From the NCBI GenBank assembly GCA_003511825.1, contig DOIU01000033.1, positions 1 through 7,580 of the forward strand: a stretch of DNA of 7,580 bases, given 5' to 3'. The notes under the pieces were generated by a model. The model did no database searches. It saw nothing but the letters and a program-made list of their open reading frames with translations, and was not told where the DNA came from. Positions 5,868 through 7,580 of this stretch are shown here, piece by piece (within the stretch, counting starts at the first letter, position 1; each line of letters begins with the position of its first letter). This stretch comes from Gammaproteobacteria bacterium. GTDB lineage: Bacteria > Pseudomonadota > Gammaproteobacteria > Granulosicoccales > Granulosicoccaceae. Position numbers and translations under genes: made by a program.

Positions 5868-7580
5868 ATGGCAAAGACAAACGGGCAAGGGGGCTGGCAG
5901 GTCGGTAGTCGTTGGGCATTGACTCATCAGTCAGCGGCAAATCGCTTGCCCAGTTATCAGACGCTGCGCCATTGGGCGCTAGGGGCAATGGCGTCGGGCT
6001 TGTGGTTTGCAGCGATTGATGACGTCACTGCTGATGAACCGGCGCCGTTGAGCACGGTAACGGTCACTGCGCAGAAGGTTGAAGAAGCGTTGGAAAGCGT
6101 GCCTGCCAGCGTCACCGTGTTTACGAGTGACGTGCTTGAAGATCGGGAAATTGATTCCATTGCAGACATTGCCAACTACACCCCGAACTTTATCAGCTTT
6201 GACACGGGTATTGTGGGTCTGTGGGTGCCGTCGGTGCGCGGTATTCATGAAGACGGTGCCGGGAGCAATCCCATCGGTCTGTTTGTCGATGGCGTGCCGA
6301 TCTTGACAGCGACCGGGTTTAACGACGAATTGCTGGATGTCGAACGGGTAGAAGTGCTGCGAGGACCGCAAGGTGCCCTCTATGGCAGTAACACGCAGGC
6401 AGGTGTGATCAACGTGATTTCCGCCCGCCCCGGCGACACGTTCTCGGCCAAGGCGACGGCGCGGGTGGGCGAGGACAACAAACGTCAGTTGACCGCTACC
6501 CTCAAAGGGCCTATCGCCAAAGATCAACTCTCATACAGCCTGGCGGCGTCTCACGTGGAGAAAGACGGCTACATCAAAAATGCAAACAGTGGCGACTTGG
6601 TCAACGATCGGAAATACAACTATGCCAAAGCCAGTCTGTGGTGGACGCCGTCGGCGTCTGTGGATGTGTCGTTGATTGGCAGTGTTTTGGCGTTTGATGA
6701 TGGTGGGCAAACCATTGCCTTGTCTCCGGATGGGGCTGCCGCCTTTGGGCTTGACACGCCGGCCCCGAGGACGGTGGCGTCTGATCTGGACGGCTGGAAC
6801 AAGTCTGCCTCAAACTCACAAGCCTTGAAAATAGACTGGCATATCAACGACTACGTGTCCTTGCAATCGTTGACGGCGCGTCGTGAATATAAAACCCGTT
6901 ACCTCACGGATTTTGATTTCTCACCGTTTCAGGTGTTTCACAAAGAGTTTGATAACAGCCAGGCCAAACTTTCCAACGAACTGAAGTTGAGTTGGGTGGA
7001 CGCCAAGAAGACGCTGATCGGCGGTGTGTATTACGACGATGATGACAACCAGTTCAGAGACATTGATGATGTGACGCGCCAGGTGGATCAAGACCACCGG
7101 GTCACCGCCAATACGCTGGGCGTGTTTGGCTACAGCGCCTACGCGCTGTCTGACAACATCAACGTGTCAGCAGGGTTGCGTTATGATCGCAAAACCAGTG
7201 ACTACACTGATGTGCAAACAGGCGCGCGTATCGATGATGATTGGGAAGAAGTTTCTCCCCGGTTGGCCTTGGACTATACCGTGAATGATCAAGCCATGGT
7301 GTATGCCAGTGTTTCAAAAGGTTACCGATCAGGTGGGTTTAACGAGCATGCGGCTGACGGTGACCCACTGACCTACGAGGAGGAGACGCTCATCTCTTAC
7401 GAGGCGGGGATCAAGTCAGACTTCTATGCGCGCCGACTCAGGCTGGGTGTTGCCGTGTATTATATGGATATTGACGATATGCATGTCAGAATCAGTAGTC
7501 AGGAAAGACCGGAATTTAACTATACCGACAATGCGGCCAGTGCCTGGTCCTCGGGGCTTGAGGCTGAGCTGGACGCGCGC
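5868..7580 (+). CDS. TonB-dependent outer-membrane receptor (3' end outside window)
   Basis: Open frame of 571 codons with no stop, running off the window; families of this type are often around 700 residues, so perhaps the last fifth is missing. It is an outer-membrane beta barrel with a plug that takes up siderophores or other scarce ligands using TonB-ExbB-ExbD energy. A long basic leader (1-35) precedes a hydrophobic stretch (about 36-50) that probably completes the signal peptide. A TonB-box-like LSTVTVTAQK follows at 61-70. The plug spans about 72-190 and includes VRGI (123-126), GLFVDGVP (137-144) and VLRGPQGALYGS (163-174). Barrel strands with alternating hydrophobic residues follow, including YASVSKGYRSGGFN (479-492). 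GGAG lies 9 nt before the ATG. The upstream promoter and Fur-like site favour an iron ligand, but substrate is not proved. The plug resembles pesticin/yersiniabactin-type receptors in style only. Confidence 0.93.
   Translation, partial: MAKTNGQGGWQVGSRWALTHQSAANRLPSYQTLRHWALGAMASGLWFAAIDDVTADEPAPLSTVTVTAQKVEEALESVPASVTVFTSDVLEDREIDSIADIANYTPNFISFDTGIVGLWVPSVRGIHEDGAGSNPIGLFVDGVPILTATGFNDELLDVERVEVLRGPQGALYGSNTQAGVINVISARPGDTFSAKATARVGEDNKRQLTATLKGPIAKDQLSYSLAASHVEKDGYIKNANSGDLVNDRKYNYAKASLWWTPSASVDVSLIGSVLAFDDGGQTIALSPDGAAAFGLDTPAPRTVASDLDGWNKSASNSQALKIDWHINDYVSLQSLTARREYKTRYLTDFDFSPFQVFHKEFDNSQAKLSNELKLSWVDAKKTLIGGVYYDDDDNQFRDIDDVTRQVDQDHRVTANTLGVFGYSAYALSDNINVSAGLRYDRKTSDYTDVQTGARIDDDWEEVSPRLALDYTVNDQAMVYASVSKGYRSGGFNEHAADGDPLTYEEETLISYEAGIKSDFYARRLRLGVAVYYMDIDDMHVRISSQERPEFNYTDNAASAWSSGLEAELDAR

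Noticed and set aside
5979..6527. 182-codon open frame on the minus strand
   Set aside because: It lies wholly opposite the plug region of the TonB receptor, whose motifs are unmistakable, and its translation shows no recognisable domain.
1..7580. Mobile element, CRISPR array, tRNA or rRNA
   Set aside because: No transposase-like coding region, terminal inverted repeats, regularly spaced repeats, cloverleaf or rRNA-like segments were seen on either strand.

Overview
The window looks like a chromosomal segment of a proteobacterium, most likely a gammaproteobacterium. This is judged from the gene families, the moderately GC-rich codon use and E. coli-like promoter elements; there is no rRNA or other marker to fix the taxon. 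It holds five protein-coding loci in two divergent groups around a 373-bp intergenic region.

Left group, minus strand, in transcription order from about 4990 down to 1: a periplasmic adaptor (membrane fusion protein) lipoprotein gene (4844-3753), an RND-type inner-membrane efflux permease gene (3756-692) joined to it by an ATGA overlap, and a small peroxiredoxin-like thiol protein gene (584-54). A perfect 14-bp-stem hairpin follows the last gene. The adaptor and permease would form a tripartite drug or solute efflux pump with an outer-membrane channel encoded elsewhere. As written, both are broken. The adaptor frame carries two in-frame stops (TAA at codon 24, TAG at codon 324), and the permease carries a one-base loss near position 1424. 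Each gene is otherwise full length and well conserved, which points to recent inactivation or, less likely, sequence error or recoding.

Right group, plus strand: an intact MarR-family regulator (5218-5679), then a 188-bp spacer with a good sigma70 promoter, a promoter-embedded inverted repeat and a Fur-box-like site, then a TonB-dependent outer-membrane receptor (5868 to the window end, 571 codons, 3' end missing). The likely picture is a MarR switch between an efflux operon and an iron- or ligand-uptake receptor. What the regulator controls is inferred from position only.

I did not find tRNA or rRNA genes, a CRISPR array, an insertion sequence or a clearly new system. The most notable points are the three lesions confined to one operon, a C7/G7 run in the efflux promoter spacer, and the set of candidate operators around the divergent promoters.
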